64,000 bases of DNA from Bradyrhizobium guangxiense (GTDB lineage: Bacteria; Pseudomonadota; Alphaproteobacteria; Rhizobiales; Xanthobacteraceae): NCBI RefSeq assembly GCF_004114915.1, contig NZ_CP022219.1:3254501-3318500 (forward strand), written 5' to 3'. This document shows, piece by piece, positions 44,955 to 53,515 of the stretch (position 1 is the first letter of the stretch; each line of letters starts with the position of its first letter). The translations under genes were made by a program, and so were the position numbers. The notes beneath the pieces are model-generated. The model searched no databases. It worked only from the letters and a program-made list of their open reading frames with translations, and was not told the origin of the DNA.

Positions 44955-44991
44955 ACAAATTTGTGCTAGAATCGACTAGAAATTGGTCTAG
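44955..44991. promoter_or_regulatory. Candidate autoregulatory operator of the toxin-antitoxin-like operon
   Basis: A perfect ten-base palindrome ACAAATTTGT (44955-44964) is followed by CTAGA (44966-44970), CTAGA (44976-44980) and TCTAG (44987-44991), giving direct and inverted half-sites within 37 bases. All lie just before the ribosome site GGAAGGAGGC of the antitoxin-like gene. Repeated half-sites like this suit a dimeric regulator, here probably the MerR-type protein. Confidence 0.4.
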
Positions 44992-45004
44992 GAAGGAGGC
45001 GCCG

Positions 45005-45649
45005 ATGACGGAAATTACCAACATCACTAGCGCCTTCACCGCTGACCAGGTCGTGCGGCTAACTGGCCTCTCGATGGGGCAGCTTGCCTATTGGGACAAG
45101 CTTGGCTTTTTTCAGCCGCAGTACGGGTCGGAAGATCGGAAGACGCCTTATTCCCGAATTTACTCTTTCAAAGACGTAGTCGGGTTGCGAACACTGAGCA
45201 TTCTGAAGAGCAAGTATAAATGCTCGCTGCCTCATCTGCAGACAGTCGCAAAGGAGCTCGCGTCCTACAGCATGGCGCCGTGGGCCGAGATCACGCTTTA
45301 CGTGCTGAAAAAGAAGGTCCAGTTCAAAGAACCGGACACCGGCCGAGTTCGCGGCGTCGTTGACGGTCAATACGCCCTTCTGCCCATTGCCAGTGTCATG
45401 GAAGATGTCAGGAAGGCCGCCGAGCAACTGCGTCAGCGCGAGCCTGGGCAAATCGGCCAAGTCGAAAAGCACCGTTACGTATCGCACCATGCGGCCGTTA
45501 TTTCCGGCACGCGCATTCGGGTAGCGACAATTCTGCGATTTATCGAAGCTGGCTATTCGACTGCCAGTATTCTCAAGGAATACCCGAGCCTGACGGAAGC
45601 GGACGTTGAGGCCGCGAAACGGCACGGGAAAGACGGCTTGGCTGCCTGA
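45005..45649 (+). CDS. MerR-type HTH plus DUF433 antitoxin-like protein
   Basis: A 214-residue protein. The N-terminal MerR-like helix-turn-helix (FTADQVVRLTGLSMGQLAYW) precedes about 100 residues of helices. The C-terminal DUF433-like region (residues about 157-205: VISGTRIRVATILRFIEAGYS, YPSLTEADVEAAKRHG) follows. DUF433 proteins are typical antitoxins paired with PIN-like DUF5615 proteins, and the next gene is one. The stop TGA overlaps the next start as TGATG. A strong ribosome site (GGAAGGAGGC) precedes the ATG. Confidence 0.75.
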   Translation: MTEITNITSAFTADQVVRLTGLSMGQLAYWDKLGFFQPQYGSEDRKTPYSRIYSFKDVVGLRTLSILKSKYKCSLPHLQTVAKELASYSMAPWAEITLYVLKKKVQFKEPDTGRVRGVVDGQYALLPIASVMEDVRKAAEQLRQREPGQIGQVEKHRYVSHHAAVISGTRIRVATILRFIEAGYSTASILKEYPSLTEADVEAAKRHGKDGLAA

Positions 45650-46047
45650 TGGCCGATCGACCGTCATTGAGATTATTTCTCGATGAAGGTGTCCCGGATT
45701 CTGTAGGCCATGCTTTCATGGAGCATGGCCATCAGGTAGCTTTCCTGAACAAGGAACTGGTTCGAGGATCGCCAGATCACCTTGTCTGTGCGATCGCGGA
45801 CATCAACAATGCGGTCCTTGTCGCTCTCGATGGCGACATGAAGCGGATAGCGCAGGGACACGGCGTAGGTTCTGGCAAGTACCTAAGGCTAGGCCTCATC
45901 AAGCTGTCTTGCTTCGAACCAGATGCTGCTGCGCGCGTTCGCGAAGCCATGTCGCTAATTGAACACGAATGGAACGTCACCGCCGGCAAGGAAGGCCGGC
46001 GAATATTCGTCGAGATCAGCGACAAAGTCATCAGGTCGTTTAGGTAA
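45649..46047 (+). CDS. DUF5615 PIN-like putative toxin
   Basis: A 132-residue PIN-like fold. The N-terminal FLDEGVPDS has Asp12 and Glu13, with Asp61 and Asp63 in LVALDGDMKRIA, a pattern like acidic nuclease sites of the DUF5615 family. These proteins are usual toxin-like partners of DUF433 antitoxins. RNase activity is not shown here. It overlaps the antitoxin-like gene at its start. Confidence 0.7.
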   Translation: MADRPSLRLFLDEGVPDSVGHAFMEHGHQVAFLNKELVRGSPDHLVCAIADINNAVLVALDGDMKRIAQGHGVGSGKYLRLGLIKLSCFEPDAAARVREAMSLIEHEWNVTAGKEGRRIFVEISDKVIRSFR

Positions 46048-46052
46048 TTCAG

Positions 46053-46460
46053 ATGTGGGCCGGTGATAAACTGACGCGCCGCGCCATAGAGGTCATCCGT
46101 CGCCTACCGACCGAAGCCGAATACGCTCGGTTTATGCCGATCAAGCTGGAAGGAGCCGGCACGTCCTGGGTGCCGAGGCAGCACAACTGCCACGCAAACG
46201 TCGCCACAGTCGTCAATTGGTATGAAGGCTTGAAGCACGTTTTCGGTTATCTGGTTCTATCTCCTCAGATGACCGGCCTGTCGCACTGGATCGTTATGGC
46301 TCATTCACTTGTCGAGCCGCCAGAGGGCGGCCTCTTGGAGGTCACGCCTGATGCCGGCACCGAAGATGTGCCGTTCATCCATCATCGCGACGATCTCTCA
46401 TTGCACGAAGAGTTCAGGAAGGTCGTCAAAGTTTTTGTGCGTCCCTCCGACATAAAATAG
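46053..46460 (+). CDS. Hypothetical third gene of the toxin-antitoxin-like operon
   Basis: A 135-residue protein starting MWAGDKLTRRAIEV at 46053, five bases after the PIN-like gene. A Cys-His pair (HNCHANVATVV, Cys46 and His47) and further histidines (LSHWIVMAH) with LLEVTPD resemble a papain-like or transglutaminase-like catalytic arrangement, but this is inference only. An intrinsic terminator follows directly. Confidence 0.55.
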   Translation: MWAGDKLTRRAIEVIRRLPTEAEYARFMPIKLEGAGTSWVPRQHNCHANVATVVNWYEGLKHVFGYLVLSPQMTGLSHWIVMAHSLVEPPEGGLLEVTPDAGTEDVPFIHHRDDLSLHEEFRKVVKVFVRPSDIK

Positions 46461-46487
46461 GGGCCAAGGCTGGTTAGCCTTGGCCCC
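46460..46487 (+). terminator. Intrinsic terminator
   Basis: GGGGCCAAGGCT (46460-46471) and AGCCTTGGCCCC (46476-46487) form a 12-bp stem with a GGTT loop, starting at the stop codon of the last gene in the operon. No long T run follows, only CTCGTCC. The convergent gene begins at 46511, so it may serve both strands. Confidence 0.7.
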
Positions 46488-46510
46488 CTCGTCCTAGCGA
46501 CAGGCGAGCA

Positions 46511-47818
46511 TCACATATGCAGGTGCCGTTTCAGGCAGTCTCCTGTTGAGACGATGACGTTCATCAGGCTGTCCTCGTCGAACGCGGCATCCGGATTGCC
46601 GTTCGGAGAGTACTTTCCGTTGCTAACATCCTCAACGTAGGTCAGGACGGCCAGCGCTCCCGAGAGCGTTGTAGGAACGGTTGTCGTCAAATCCCATCGG
46701 GCATCGCTCTCCTGCTCCCCAAAGGTTTTTTCCTTCTCCGGATCGGGGCTGACAGTTCCGGGAACGAGCACTTTCAGCGCTTGGTCGTATTCCGTGTTGG
46801 CGGTCTTATGAGCCTCGATCAGCCCGAAAATCGGATCGGACCCGACATTGGAAGGCGCCACACGTTCTACTTGCTGCATGCCCACAGGCTGCCGCAGCAG
46901 CCCCGCAACGATGCTACGGAGCAGGTCGTCCACTTCCGCATCTTCATCGTCGATCCCTTTGCGCCAATCGTAGGCTAACAGAATGGTCGCCTTCGCGCGC
47001 AGACCTTCAAGTGACGCCGTTTGGATCTCGGTAGCTTCGCGATAAAGCGAATAGAGCCGGTCCGCAGAATCGTCGCTCAGTTCTAATAGCCGATCAATGC
47101 CAAGTTCCGCTTCCAGCGCGGAACAAGCGCTCTTGTGTTCGTCGTAGGCGGCAATGATCTCCTTGGAGCGCTCTACGTCCGCGTCCCGCGTGACTGGCTT
47201 GTAAAGATGCGCAATGTGCGGCTTGGGGGCATAGGGGTTTTGCGTGTCGTCGAAGTCATCATCCTTGATGTTGTCATCGCCTCCCTCCGGCCCGACGTAT
47301 TCATAGTAGGAGACCAGTCTTGTGTCCTCGCGTCGAGCGCGGTTTATGTCGATAGCGGAGCACCACAGCAGACACTTGTTGTTCGGAAGCCGCTCCATGT
47401 CGTAGCCGATCCAGACCGGATCGGTGGGTGTCCATCGCAGGGCAGCCGGCCGTTGAGGTGCTAAAGCGTCATATTCTTCTCGGGCGGCAGCATACTTAGC
47501 ATCCAGGGCCTTATCGGCTTCAACAGCCTCAGGGATCAGTCTTGCAAGCTCCTTCAGGCGCGCATCAGCTTCACAGCTTGCGGAAGCCTCAGGTGCGAGC
47601 CCGAGATTGACGGTGCTTCCCACGATTGCAGAGCTGACGAGCATGTTCATGGCTACTCTCCTGTTGATCCGCGCCCCGGAGTTGGGAATGTCCATGAGAG
47701 CGGATGGTTCTGGCCGTCCTGATACGGGCTGACATGCATCCCGCCCGCTTTCCCGATTTGAGGAGGCTGTTAAGAATTGTCCGGCGCCCGTGGCGCCTTT
47801 AGCTACCGCGTTGCTCAT
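46511..47818 (-). CDS. Hypothetical phage/element protein
   Basis: A 435-residue protein starting MSNAVAKGATGAGQFL at 47818. A twin-arginine-like segment (RINRRVAMNMLVSSA) sits at about residues 50-65, and helical stretches (EADARLKELARLIPEAVEA) follow. The C-terminus has DLTTTVPTTLSGALAVLTYVED, a motif I have seen in element-encoded proteins. Not a named family. Possibly exported or a virion-associated protein; no further inference. Confidence 0.55.
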   Translation of the reverse strand: MSNAVAKGATGAGQFLTASSNRESGRDACQPVSGRPEPSALMDIPNSGARINRRVAMNMLVSSAIVGSTVNLGLAPEASASCEADARLKELARLIPEAVEADKALDAKYAAAREEYDALAPQRPAALRWTPTDPVWIGYDMERLPNNKCLLWCSAIDINRARREDTRLVSYYEYVGPEGGDDNIKDDDFDDTQNPYAPKPHIAHLYKPVTRDADVERSKEIIAAYDEHKSACSALEAELGIDRLLELSDDSADRLYSLYREATEIQTASLEGLRAKATILLAYDWRKGIDDEDAEVDDLLRSIVAGLLRQPVGMQQVERVAPSNVGSDPIFGLIEAHKTANTEYDQALKVLVPGTVSPDPEKEKTFGEQESDARWDLTTTVPTTLSGALAVLTYVEDVSNGKYSPNGNPDAAFDEDSLMNVIVSTGDCLKRHLHM

Positions 47819-47892
47819 GTCAGTTCTCGGATTTGATGATTGATGATGACTGCGCACCGCCCGTGAACAGTCTGTTGTGATGTCCGGCGAGC

Positions 47893-48495
47893 CTATGGTT
47901 GCTTCACCTCCCTTCCGGCTTGCCAATCGAACAGTTGGGGCCAAAGGGGATCGAAGTGTTCGCAGAGAGCTTCGAAGGCAGCGCGGGCTGCGCTCTCAAC
48001 TAGATCGATTTGCAGTCGCGGCCAAACGGCCGTTGCCTGGACTTGCGGAGTCCAATGGCTTGAGGAGAAGCCTGCGCGCACGGCTTCGATGGTTTCGTGG
48101 AAGTACCCCTCGCACTGACCAACGGTGCCGAACCTGAGGGCGAGTACGCCAATTTCGCGCTGCTGCTCTGGTGACAACTGATCCCAAGCCTTGCCGGCAT
48201 CGAACGAGGCAAGTTCGTGAAACGTGGGAAGCCGATCCGAGAGAGGTATTTCAGGCTCTGGCGCGATGTCCGCAGGAGCATCGCTGCCGCGGCGCACGCC
48301 GATAATTGTGCGCGCATTCCAGATGGCAGCGCGCTTGCGCTCGCCTTTCTGCAGGAGAACATCGACCATGCCGCGGGGCGTCTTGGCGCCAGCGCTAACG
48401 CTAAGCACGACTTCTCCGGAGCCGGTCACGTCACCACGCAGAAGGTGGCGCGCCGGGACCTTGACGAGTGAGTTTTGGTTGGACGGGGCGAGCAT
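47893..48495 (-). CDS. Hypothetical protein
   Basis: A 200-residue protein, MLAPSNQNSLVKVPARHLLR..., with a beta-rich N-terminus (GDVTGSGEVVLSVSAGAK) and a helical rest (FDAGKAWDQLSPEQQREIGVLALRF). No family recognised. It is 12 bases downstream of the gene at 48508 on the same strand. Confidence 0.55.
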   Translation of the reverse strand: MLAPSNQNSLVKVPARHLLRGDVTGSGEVVLSVSAGAKTPRGMVDVLLQKGERKRAAIWNARTIIGVRRGSDAPADIAPEPEIPLSDRLPTFHELASFDAGKAWDQLSPEQQREIGVLALRFGTVGQCEGYFHETIEAVRAGFSSSHWTPQVQATAVWPRLQIDLVESAARAAFEALCEHFDPLWPQLFDWQAGREVKQP

Positions 48496-48507
48496 GTTGG
48501 TAGCTCC

Positions 48508-48786
48508 TCAGAAGGCCGAACGGCGCACGCCATCAGCATGGATGCCAAAGGCCGACACGAATGTGGTTTCGACGGTCAGACCGCTGCGCTGGCGCCAAGC
48601 TGTCACCTGCATCGCCACGTGATCGCGATAGAGTTTGGAGGCCTGACGGATGTAGCGGGGAGCGCAGGAGCCGAAGGTCCGCATCGCCTCGCGGCGAACC
48701 AGCGCCTCATAGACCTCGCGGTTGAGCTTGCCGGTGACCGGGTCAGTGAGGTTCGCCACCGTGAGGATTGCATTGCTAGTTGCCAT
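48508..48786 (-). CDS. Hypothetical protein (92 residues)
   Basis: Starts MATSNAILTVANLTDPVTGK at 48786 (longer to 48831 possible). REVYEALVRREAMRTFGS and RQASKLYRDHVAMQVTAW indicate helices. First gene of a three-gene leftward transcript, divergent from the XRE regulator. Function unknown. Confidence 0.5.
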   Translation of the reverse strand: MATSNAILTVANLTDPVTGKLNREVYEALVRREAMRTFGSCAPRYIRQASKLYRDHVAMQVTAWRQRSGLTVETTFVSAFGIHADGVRRSAF

Positions 48787-48805
48787 CGCCGCCTCTATGT
48801 GGTTA

Positions 48806-48878
48806 ATACCCATCCCGATAGGTATAAACACTAATTGGCTCCGATGGTGATGTCAACCAGTTTGTTGGGTATAAAACC
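48806..48878. promoter_or_regulatory. Candidate operator between divergent genes
   Basis: Half-sites GGTATAAAC (48821-48829) and GGTATAAAACC (48868-48878), with inverted ATACC at 48806-48810, lie in the 125-base gap between the leftward operon and the rightward XRE regulator. TATAAA elements here can also serve as -10 boxes. Binding is not shown. Confidence 0.4.
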
Positions 48879-48911
48879 TATTTTTGTGAGTTCAGCCCAC
48901 AGGGAAATCTG

Positions 48912-49148
48912 ATGCTGTCGACTGGAAATCAGCTACGGGCCGCGCGCGCCTTAGCGGACATGGATCAGGGCGCGCTGGCTGAGGCGGCGGGAGTCAACGT
49001 CAACACCATCCGCAATATGGAAGCTTCCAAGGACGAGACGATCAAAGCGAACAATCAGACCGTCGTCGCTGTGCAGAAGGCTCTAGAACAAGCCGGCATA
49101 GAGTTTCTGAATCACGGACAGCCAGGTGTGCGATTGAAAGCCAAGTAG
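48912..49148 (+). CDS. XRE-family transcriptional regulator
   Basis: A 78-residue protein. The helix-turn-helix segment LRAARALADMDQGALAEAAGVNVNTI is typical of XRE/Cro-type DNA binding at residues 8-40, then a short helical tail. It faces a leftward operon across the operator-like gap, as phage repressors do. Confidence 0.85.
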   Translation: MLSTGNQLRAARALADMDQGALAEAAGVNVNTIRNMEASKDETIKANNQTVVAVQKALEQAGIEFLNHGQPGVRLKAK

Positions 49149-49387
49149 TCTTCCCTTGCTGAATGTCGAAGACGCCGAGCCCCTTCCCTTTGAGGGCCTT
49201 CTTGGCCCCTCGCCGAGCCCCTACGCCTTCTGTTGGCGCAGCCACCGCGCCCATTGAAAGCCGAGCTCTTCCGGATTAGATTCTGGTCACTCGCCGATTT
49301 GGTTGAACCGTGATGGTTCACTTCGTCGTGCAGTCTTACCCCTGATGCGGCTTGGGCACCGCAGGTACGACAGCACGGATCGGTCCC

Positions 49388-49540
49388 ATGGCGGGTGCCA
49401 TCAAAACCATCAAGCTCTTGTTGACCGCTGCGTGCTTGGCGCTCTGTGCCGGCGCGTGGCTGCGCTCGCCGGCCAACACTGCCGGCACAGTCCCCGGTTT
49501 CATTGAAGCTGCGCCCGCGCCGGAGAAGGCCAATGGCTGA
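49388..49540 (+). CDS. Small single-helix membrane protein
   Basis: A 50-residue product from ATG 49388, MAGAIKTIKLLLTAACLALC..., with one membrane segment and a Cys-containing signal. It could be a lipoprotein (LALCAGAW) or a phage lysis or spanin-like component; not settled. Its TGA overlaps the start of the next gene by 8 bases. Confidence 0.45.
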   Translation: MAGAIKTIKLLLTAACLALCAGAWLRSPANTAGTVPGFIEAAPAPEKANG

Positions 49541-51257
49541 ATCCGACTACATGCCGTACTTGATCGCGAATAGCGGCAAGACGGATGCAAATTTCCTATC
49601 CGGCGCCGACAGCATCCTGAAGTCGTATCGCGAGGGAAAGGACTTCGCGTATCAGCAAAAGTTGCGCGGCGCGTTTAGTGATGAAAACGGCGGGGTGCCC
49701 CGCGATCCCAAAACGGGAGATGTTGATTGGGGAAAGACATACGAACGCCTCCTGCAACTCGGCGGGGTCGGGGCCATCGACCAGGCGTCAAAGCTGGCTG
49801 AAACCGGTTTCCAGCAGGACCGCTATCGAAATGCGCCTACCGTCCAAGCCATTCTCCAGCCGCCTACCACTTCGCAGCCGGCGCCGAATTTCCCGCCCTC
49901 GGCATCGCGCAACGCGCCGGCCGTTGTTGCGCCTCCCCTCGCGCGCGGCGGCGTAGTACCGTCGTCCGGACCTGCGGCGCCCCAGGGTACTCCAGCCCCC
50001 GTCTCCACCGCGTCAGGACCTGTTGCGGCGGCGCCTGATGGATCTTGGCGCGGTGGTGATGCCAAGGGATCGCTGATCGGCTTCTTGTCCGCTAACGGCG
50101 TACCCGAGCAAGATCAGGGATCGGCCGCGAACATTCTTGGCGGTCAGCTCGCTGCCGTAACCGGCCGGCGTATCGACCCGAACGCGCCGCTCGACATGAA
50201 TAACATGCAGGTCCGGCAGGTGCTCGCTAACTTCAGGCGCGGAGGACTGCAGCAGAATGCTGCTCCCGCCGTAGCGAGACCAACCGCTCAGCCGCAGATG
50301 CCCCCAGTTGGAGCGCCGGCCGGCTTGCCGGCTGCAAGCGCTCCTCAGCCTCAGATGGCCGCAAGGCCAGCCATGGCGCCGAGCGCGGGCCCGGCCCAGC
50401 CAACCCAGCCGGCTGACCCGACCTTAGGCGGATTGATCCCGGCCGGCTATCCCGACCCCGCCGCGTACGTGCAGCGATTGGAAGCTGTGGCTGGTAGCGG
50501 CCGCGTGCTGCCCGACCAGCTCAAGGTATTGGAAGGCCGCATCCAAGCCATTCACAAGGCTCTGGAGCCCACGCCGGATATGAAGAACGCGCGCGCGGCC
50601 GGCATGAGCGTACGCGAATATATCGATCGCAACGACAACGCCAACACTGAGCGAGCGATCCTCAGCGGCAGCATTTTGCCAAAGCTCGACAAGTCCCAAG
50701 ACACCGCGTCGGCAGCGCGCGACGAAATCCTGGCCATCCACCGTTCGCGAGAACAGCTCGACGCACCTGGCGGCATCTTTTCCGGCACGGCAGCAGATAC
50801 ACGCCTGAAGCTGGCGAAGGTTGCGGAGTTCATGGGCGTCCCGAACGCGGACAAGATCGCGAACACTGAAGCTTTCGGTAGCGCCATCGGCTCTCGCACG
50901 CTTTCACTGGTGAAGGGCCTTGGTGCCGGGGCCGGCATTTCCAACGCTGACCGCGACTTCGCTGCGGCTATGGCCGGCGGAAACATCAAACTAGACGAGA
51001 AATCGATCCGCCGGATCCTCGACATCGGTGAACGGGCTGCTCGAGCCCGCATTGATCAACACAACAACCTTGCTGAGCGCACCCTGAGCTCGTCGGATGC
51101 CCTCAAGGACTACGGGACGGTCTATCGTGTCGAGCAGCCAGGCCAGTACCAGGCGCGCCAGCAGGCTATGCCCGCCCCGCGGGCCGGGACTGTCTTCAAC
51201 GGCTTCAGATATCTCGGCGGAGACCCGAAAGACCAACGGTCGTGGGGGCGCATCTGA
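49533..51257 (+). CDS. Phage ejection-type internal virion protein, putative (first of two)
   Basis: A 574-residue protein with start MAESDYMPYLIANSGKTDANF after GGAGAAGGCC. The centre (about 100-330) is rich in Pro, Ala and Gln (PTAQPQMPPVGAP). The C-terminal helical part (LGAGAGISNADRDFAAAMAGG, DEKSIRRILDIGERAARARI) is the kind of sequence seen in phage internal/ejection proteins. No enzymatic domain is visible. It is coupled to the next gene as TGATG. Function is inferred from composition and neighbours only. Confidence 0.55.
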   Translation: MAESDYMPYLIANSGKTDANFLSGADSILKSYREGKDFAYQQKLRGAFSDENGGVPRDPKTGDVDWGKTYERLLQLGGVGAIDQASKLAETGFQQDRYRNAPTVQAILQPPTTSQPAPNFPPSASRNAPAVVAPPLARGGVVPSSGPAAPQGTPAPVSTASGPVAAAPDGSWRGGDAKGSLIGFLSANGVPEQDQGSAANILGGQLAAVTGRRIDPNAPLDMNNMQVRQVLANFRRGGLQQNAAPAVARPTAQPQMPPVGAPAGLPAASAPQPQMAARPAMAPSAGPAQPTQPADPTLGGLIPAGYPDPAAYVQRLEAVAGSGRVLPDQLKVLEGRIQAIHKALEPTPDMKNARAAGMSVREYIDRNDNANTERAILSGSILPKLDKSQDTASAARDEILAIHRSREQLDAPGGIFSGTAADTRLKLAKVAEFMGVPNADKIANTEAFGSAIGSRTLSLVKGLGAGAGISNADRDFAAAMAGGNIKLDEKSIRRILDIGERAARARIDQHNNLAERTLSSSDALKDYGTVYRVEQPGQYQARQQAMPAPRAGTVFNGFRYLGGDPKDQRSWGRI

Positions 51258-53245
51258 TGGCTAATCCCTGGGAGATGAACTGGGCGCCGGCATCCCCGGA
51301 AGCCTCCTCCTCGTCGGCGGAAACGCCACCTTGGGAGATGGACTGGTCAGCGTCTCAGGAGCCGCAGACGCCCAAGACCAGCACCAGCGAAGCCGTCCTG
51401 CAAGGCGCGCTGACGGGCGCCGGTGCAGGCTGGCGAGACGAGGTTTATGGCGCCTCGAAAGCATCGGGGCTGCCGGAATGGATGGGAGGATTCCGCGCAC
51501 CGTTTGGTGCCGCTAGGCTTGCCGCGGAACATTTCAGCGGAGAGCCCGGCGAAGCCACGAAAACCTACGACGAAGCCGTGGCCAGAATCCGCGAGCGTCA
51601 AAAGAACGCCGCGGAAGATCATCCGATTGCGTACAACGCCTCGCAGATCGGCGGCTCGTTCCTGCCGGCAAGCAAGATCGTGAAAGGCGTCGGGACGGGC
51701 GCCACCCTTGCTGGGGCGGTCGTTCGTTCCGCCGCAGCCGGCGGCATCATCGGCGGGATAACAGGCGCCGGCGACGCCAACGGCGATCTCACCGACCGGG
51801 CGATTGGCGCGGCCGAGGGCGCGCCCGTCGGTGTTGTACTTGGCGGTGCCGCTCCCGTCGTCGGGCATGCTGTCGGCAAAGGCATCAGCGCTGTGATGAA
51901 CCGCGAGGGCACGGCCGGCACCGCGGCCGGAAAGGTGCTGAACGCACTGGAGCGTGACGGCGTGACACCAGCAAATCTGCAAAGTCGGCTTGATGCGATC
52001 GGCCCCCAGGCAATGATTGCAGACGTCGGTCCAAACGCGACGCAGCAGGCTGCCGTGATCGCAGCATCTCCCGGTGCTGGTCAGCAAACTATCCGCGCGG
52101 CAATTGAAGCACGCAATGCTGGTGCGTCGGGACGTGTGACAAATGCCGTCAACGGGGCCATGGGCGGGCCGGTCAATTACGGGCAGATCGAGAGCTCCAT
52201 CATTCAGCGGCGTAGCAACGCAGCTCGGCCTCTCTACGACCAAGCCTATCAGACACCCCTGCCCCCGATCCCAGAGGTTCAGGAGGTTCTGAATACACCC
52301 ACCGGCCGAGCTGCGGCTGCACGGGCCGCGCGCCTGTCCAGGGACGAAGGAATCCCGTTTGATCCCAACTCCGTGCGCGGCGTCGATCTTATCAAGCGCA
52401 CGCTGGATGACGTCGTTTCAATGGGCCAGCGGACCGGCCGCAACAACGAGGCTCGCATCATTGCGAACCTGCGGGATAGACTCGTCGATGCGGTGGACAA
52501 CCACGTCCCCGAATACGCGATGGCTCGCGATGCCTACGCTGGCGAAAGCGCGATCCGCGACGCCTTGCAAGCCGGCCGCAACCTCTTCGGTGACAACATC
52601 TCGCCCCAGCAAATTGGGGATCAGCTCGTCGGGATGACGGCCGGCGAGCGAGACGCGTTCTTGCAAGGAGCGCGTGCGCAGATCCAAACCATCATGGGTA
52701 CCGCGCGAAATGACGCATCGCGGGTGCGCCAATTGCTTCAGAAGGGGTTCAATCAGGAAAAGCTCGAGATGGTGCTGGGACCACAGGCCGCCAACGATCT
52801 CATGCGACAAGTTGGCTTTGAGACGACCGCGGCGAATACCTCGCATCGCGTGATCGGCAACAGCGAGACCGCGGCCCGCGTGGCCGGTCGCGAGGATCTA
52901 ACGCCCGGCAGCAACGGCTTGGGTATCAGGGATAGCTTCGCTGCCGGCGGCATGATGGGCGCAGCCCGCGGTGTGGGCCTAAAGCTCCTAGATCGCGCCA
53001 TTGAAGCCGTACAAACCGGCCGTCAGAAGGCCATCGAAGGTGCAATGGCAGACATCCTCACCCTGCAAGGTCCGGATAGGCAGCGGGCCATTGATGCCGT
53101 TATCCGCGCGGCCCAGCAGCGCGATCGCTCCGGTACGCTTGCCCGGCAGGTTCGTAACCTAGCATCGGGCGCGGCTCTGTCTGGAAGCGCTCCGTATGAT
53201 CGTCCTGTGGGTGCGGCCGCTCTTGACCTGATTGGGGCGCAGTGA
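51257..53245 (+). CDS. Phage ejection-type internal virion protein, putative (second of two)
   Basis: A 662-residue protein. N-terminal tryptophan repeats (NPWEMNWAP, PPWEMDWSAS) are followed by Gly-rich hydrophobic segments (GGSFLPASKIVKGVGTGATLAG; AAAGGIIGGITGAG) that could enter a membrane, and a long helical rest. This is a pattern seen in large phage internal proteins. Start ATG 51257 (MANPWEMNWAP) lies one base over the previous stop. No head, portal or tail genes flank it. A GTG 15 bases upstream is not favoured. Confidence 0.55.
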   Translation: MANPWEMNWAPASPEASSSSAETPPWEMDWSASQEPQTPKTSTSEAVLQGALTGAGAGWRDEVYGASKASGLPEWMGGFRAPFGAARLAAEHFSGEPGEATKTYDEAVARIRERQKNAAEDHPIAYNASQIGGSFLPASKIVKGVGTGATLAGAVVRSAAAGGIIGGITGAGDANGDLTDRAIGAAEGAPVGVVLGGAAPVVGHAVGKGISAVMNREGTAGTAAGKVLNALERDGVTPANLQSRLDAIGPQAMIADVGPNATQQAAVIAASPGAGQQTIRAAIEARNAGASGRVTNAVNGAMGGPVNYGQIESSIIQRRSNAARPLYDQAYQTPLPPIPEVQEVLNTPTGRAAAARAARLSRDEGIPFDPNSVRGVDLIKRTLDDVVSMGQRTGRNNEARIIANLRDRLVDAVDNHVPEYAMARDAYAGESAIRDALQAGRNLFGDNISPQQIGDQLVGMTAGERDAFLQGARAQIQTIMGTARNDASRVRQLLQKGFNQEKLEMVLGPQAANDLMRQVGFETTAANTSHRVIGNSETAARVAGREDLTPGSNGLGIRDSFAAGGMMGAARGVGLKLLDRAIEAVQTGRQKAIEGAMADILTLQGPDRQRAIDAVIRAAQQRDRSGTLARQVRNLASGAALSGSAPYDRPVGAAALDLIGAQ

Positions 53246-53492
53246 GCCGATGAACTCCATAGTACCACTCGGCATAGAACAGACCGGCGATGAACCCTGC
53301 TGGAAGGCAAATCATCACCAAGTATGGATCCCAGTGCAGATAGAGGCCGCCTGCGAGGCAGGCCGCCAAGAATAGCAGGCCGGCAAGGCGCAAAATCGTG
53401 CCGCCCTTCCTTGAGGCAAAAAGCCAGATCACGATCGCCCAGAATACGACCGTGAAGGCAATTCCAACTGCAAGCGTCGCATTTTCGGTCAA
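53100..53492 (-). CDS. Three-helix membrane protein (holin-like), putative
   Basis: A 130-residue protein with three hydrophobic helices (VGIAFTVVFWAIVIWLF; RLAGLLFLAACLAGGLYL; VMICLPAGFIAGLFY) and a polar tail. A holin or an accessory membrane protein would fit. It starts at TTG 53492, and its 3' end overlaps the end of the ejection-like gene by 146 bases in antisense, so part of the tail may not be real. Confidence 0.5.
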   Translation of the reverse strand: MTENATLAVGIAFTVVFWAIVIWLFASRKGGTILRLAGLLFLAACLAGGLYLHWDPYLVMICLPAGFIAGLFYAEWYYGVHRLTAPQSGQERPHPQDDHTERFQTEPRPMLGYEPAGQAYRSDRAAGPRG

Positions 53493-53515
53493 TTTTCACA
53501 GCCGAGCAGGATCAG

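Noticed and set aside
49149..49387. Short antisense frames between the XRE gene and the small membrane protein
   Set aside because: Overlapping short frames on the minus strand without ribosome sites or recognisable sequence; treated as non-coding.
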